This document shows, piece after piece, positions 5,308 to 5,982 of a stretch of DNA of 5,982 bases. The notes below the pieces were generated by a model that saw nothing but the letters and a program-made list of their open reading frames with translations, was not told the origin of the DNA and made no database searches. This DNA is from an uncultured Shinella sp. GTDB taxonomy: Bacteria; Pseudomonadota; Alphaproteobacteria; Rhizobiales; Rhizobiaceae. The stretch covers positions 1 to 5,982 of the forward strand of contig CAMLOC010000255.1 in the NCBI GenBank assembly GCA_946481465.1, given 5' to 3'. Numbering within the stretch: the first letter of the stretch is position 1; each line of letters begins with the position of its first letter. Position numbers and translations under genes: made by a program.

Positions 5308-5982
5308 TCATTCCACCGGCTGCATGTCGCCGAAAACCGTCGGGATCAGCTCCGAGACGGTCGGATGGATGTGCACCGCATGCGTGATGGTCGTATAGGG
5401 CTTGCCTGCATACATCACGTCGAGAATGCTCTGCACCGCCTCGTCGCCGCCGGTGCCGAGGATGGAAGCGCCGAGGATTTCCTTCGTTTCGGCATCGGCG
5501 ATCACCTTCATGAAGCCGAGCGTTTCCCCCTTCTCCTTGGCGCGGCCGACGCGGCTCATCGGCCTTGTGCCGACCAGCAGCTTGCGGCCGGTCTTGCGCG
5601 CTTCCGTTTCGCTCATGCCGGCGCGGCCGAGCGGCGGGTCGATATAGAGCGCATAGGTCTGGATGCGGTCGCTCACCTTGCGCGGTTCGTTGTCGAGGAG
5701 GTTCGCGGCGACGATCTCGAAGTCGTTGTAGGCCGTGTGGGTGAACGCGCCGCGGCCGTTGCAGTCGCCCATGGCGAAGATGCCGGGCACGCTGGTCTCC
5801 AGCCGCTCGTCGACGGTGATGTAGCCGCGCCTGTCCGTCGCCACCCCCGCCTTGTCGAGGCCGAGGTCGTCGGTATTCGGCCGCCTGCCGGTGGCAAGGA
5901 GGATGTGGGAGCCCAGAATCTCCGGCCCCCCCGCCGTGCAATCGACCGCCACCCCGACGCCCTCGCCGCTTTTGAAAAAGCG
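5308..5982 (-). CDS. FAD-dependent pyridine nucleotide-disulfide oxidoreductase, MerA/RclA-like, C-terminal part (5' end outside window)
   Basis: The reverse-strand frame is open from the right edge to TGA at 5308-5310, giving 225 visible residues. They cover the end of the NAD(P)H/FAD region and the dimerisation domain of class I flavoprotein disulfide reductases (mercuric, lipoamide and glutathione reductase group). Landmarks in order are LLATGRRPNTDDLGLDKAGV, the FAD-binding motif PGIFAMGDCNGRGAFTHTAY, ILGASILGTGGDEAVQ, and HIHPTVSE near the C-terminus. In HIHPTVSE, the His (codon at 5365-5367) and Glu five residues later (5350-5352) form the conserved acid-base pair. The GTG at 5950-5952 is an internal codon, since coding continues to the edge. 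The N-terminal CxxxxC redox pair lies outside, and there is no C-terminal vicinal cysteine pair as in classical MerA, so mercury reduction is not supported. It is convergent with the amine oxidase and probably unrelated in function. Its electron acceptor is unknown. Confidence 0.88.
   Translation of the reverse strand, partial: RFFKSGEGVGVAVDCTAGGPEILGSHILLATGRRPNTDDLGLDKAGVATDRRGYITVDERLETSVPGIFAMGDCNGRGAFTHTAYNDFEIVAANLLDNEPRKVSDRIQTYALYIDPPLGRAGMSETEARKTGRKLLVGTRPMSRVGRAKEKGETLGFMKVIADAETKEILGASILGTGGDEAVQSILDVMYAGKPYTTITHAVHIHPTVSELIPTVFGDMQPVE

Noticed and set aside
4961..5941. A 326-codon minus-strand frame overlapping the flavoprotein gene and the end of the amine oxidase
   Set aside because: It is out of frame with the clearly conserved flavoprotein reading frame and crosses the palindrome and the gene end of the oxidase; it is a frame shadow.
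5308..5982. Calling the minus-strand gene a mercuric reductase (merA)
   Set aside because: The visible C-terminus has no vicinal Cys-Cys pair for mercury, the N-terminal redox site is outside the window, and no mer genes are present. Only the wider flavoprotein family can be supported.

Overview
The window is GC-rich DNA (about two-thirds G+C by eye) from an alphaproteobacterium, most likely a member of the Rhizobiaceae (Rhizobium, Agrobacterium, Sinorhizobium/Ensifer or Shinella type). This rests on codon usage and protein style. It is also supported by a 70-base imperfect palindrome at 5215-5284 of the CCCCTCATCC...GGATGAGGGG type that is dispersed between genes in rhizobial genomes. No database search was possible; all product names come from motifs read in the translations.

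Layout: (1) 1-633 (+) is the 3' end of a FadB/FadJ-like multifunctional 3-hydroxyacyl-CoA dehydrogenase, cut by the left edge. (2) 737-1663 (+) is an AraC-family activator whose N-terminal half resembles FeaR, the E. coli regulator of aromatic amine oxidation. (3) 1781-3187 (+) is a complete NAD(P)-dependent aldehyde dehydrogenase with all catalytic residues. (4) 3216-5195 (+) is a secreted copper/topaquinone (TPQ) primary-amine oxidase (TynA type) with the TPQ tyrosine, the catalytic aspartate and three copper histidines. (5) 5308-5982 (-) is the C-terminal part of a MerA/RclA-like FAD-dependent pyridine nucleotide-disulfide oxidoreductase, cut by the right edge and convergent with the amine oxidase.

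How they fit together: genes 2-4 look like a compact amine-catabolism unit. The periplasmic amine oxidase would turn a primary amine into aldehyde, ammonia and H2O2. The cytoplasmic aldehyde dehydrogenase would oxidise the aldehyde to the acid. The FeaR-like protein would activate the pair when amine is present. The aldehyde dehydrogenase and oxidase genes are 28 bases apart and surely co-transcribed. The beta-oxidation-type gene upstream may process acyl-CoA products, but nothing in the window ties it to the amine unit. The precise substrate (tyramine, phenethylamine or another amine) cannot be read from the sequence.

No entirely new system is evident. The points most worth a second look are an atypical TPQ signature in the oxidase (Glu where the family has Ser/Thr), an operator-like perfect dyad between the regulator and the aldehyde dehydrogenase, and the rhizobial palindrome between the convergent genes. 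There is no gene-free stretch longer than about 120 bases.
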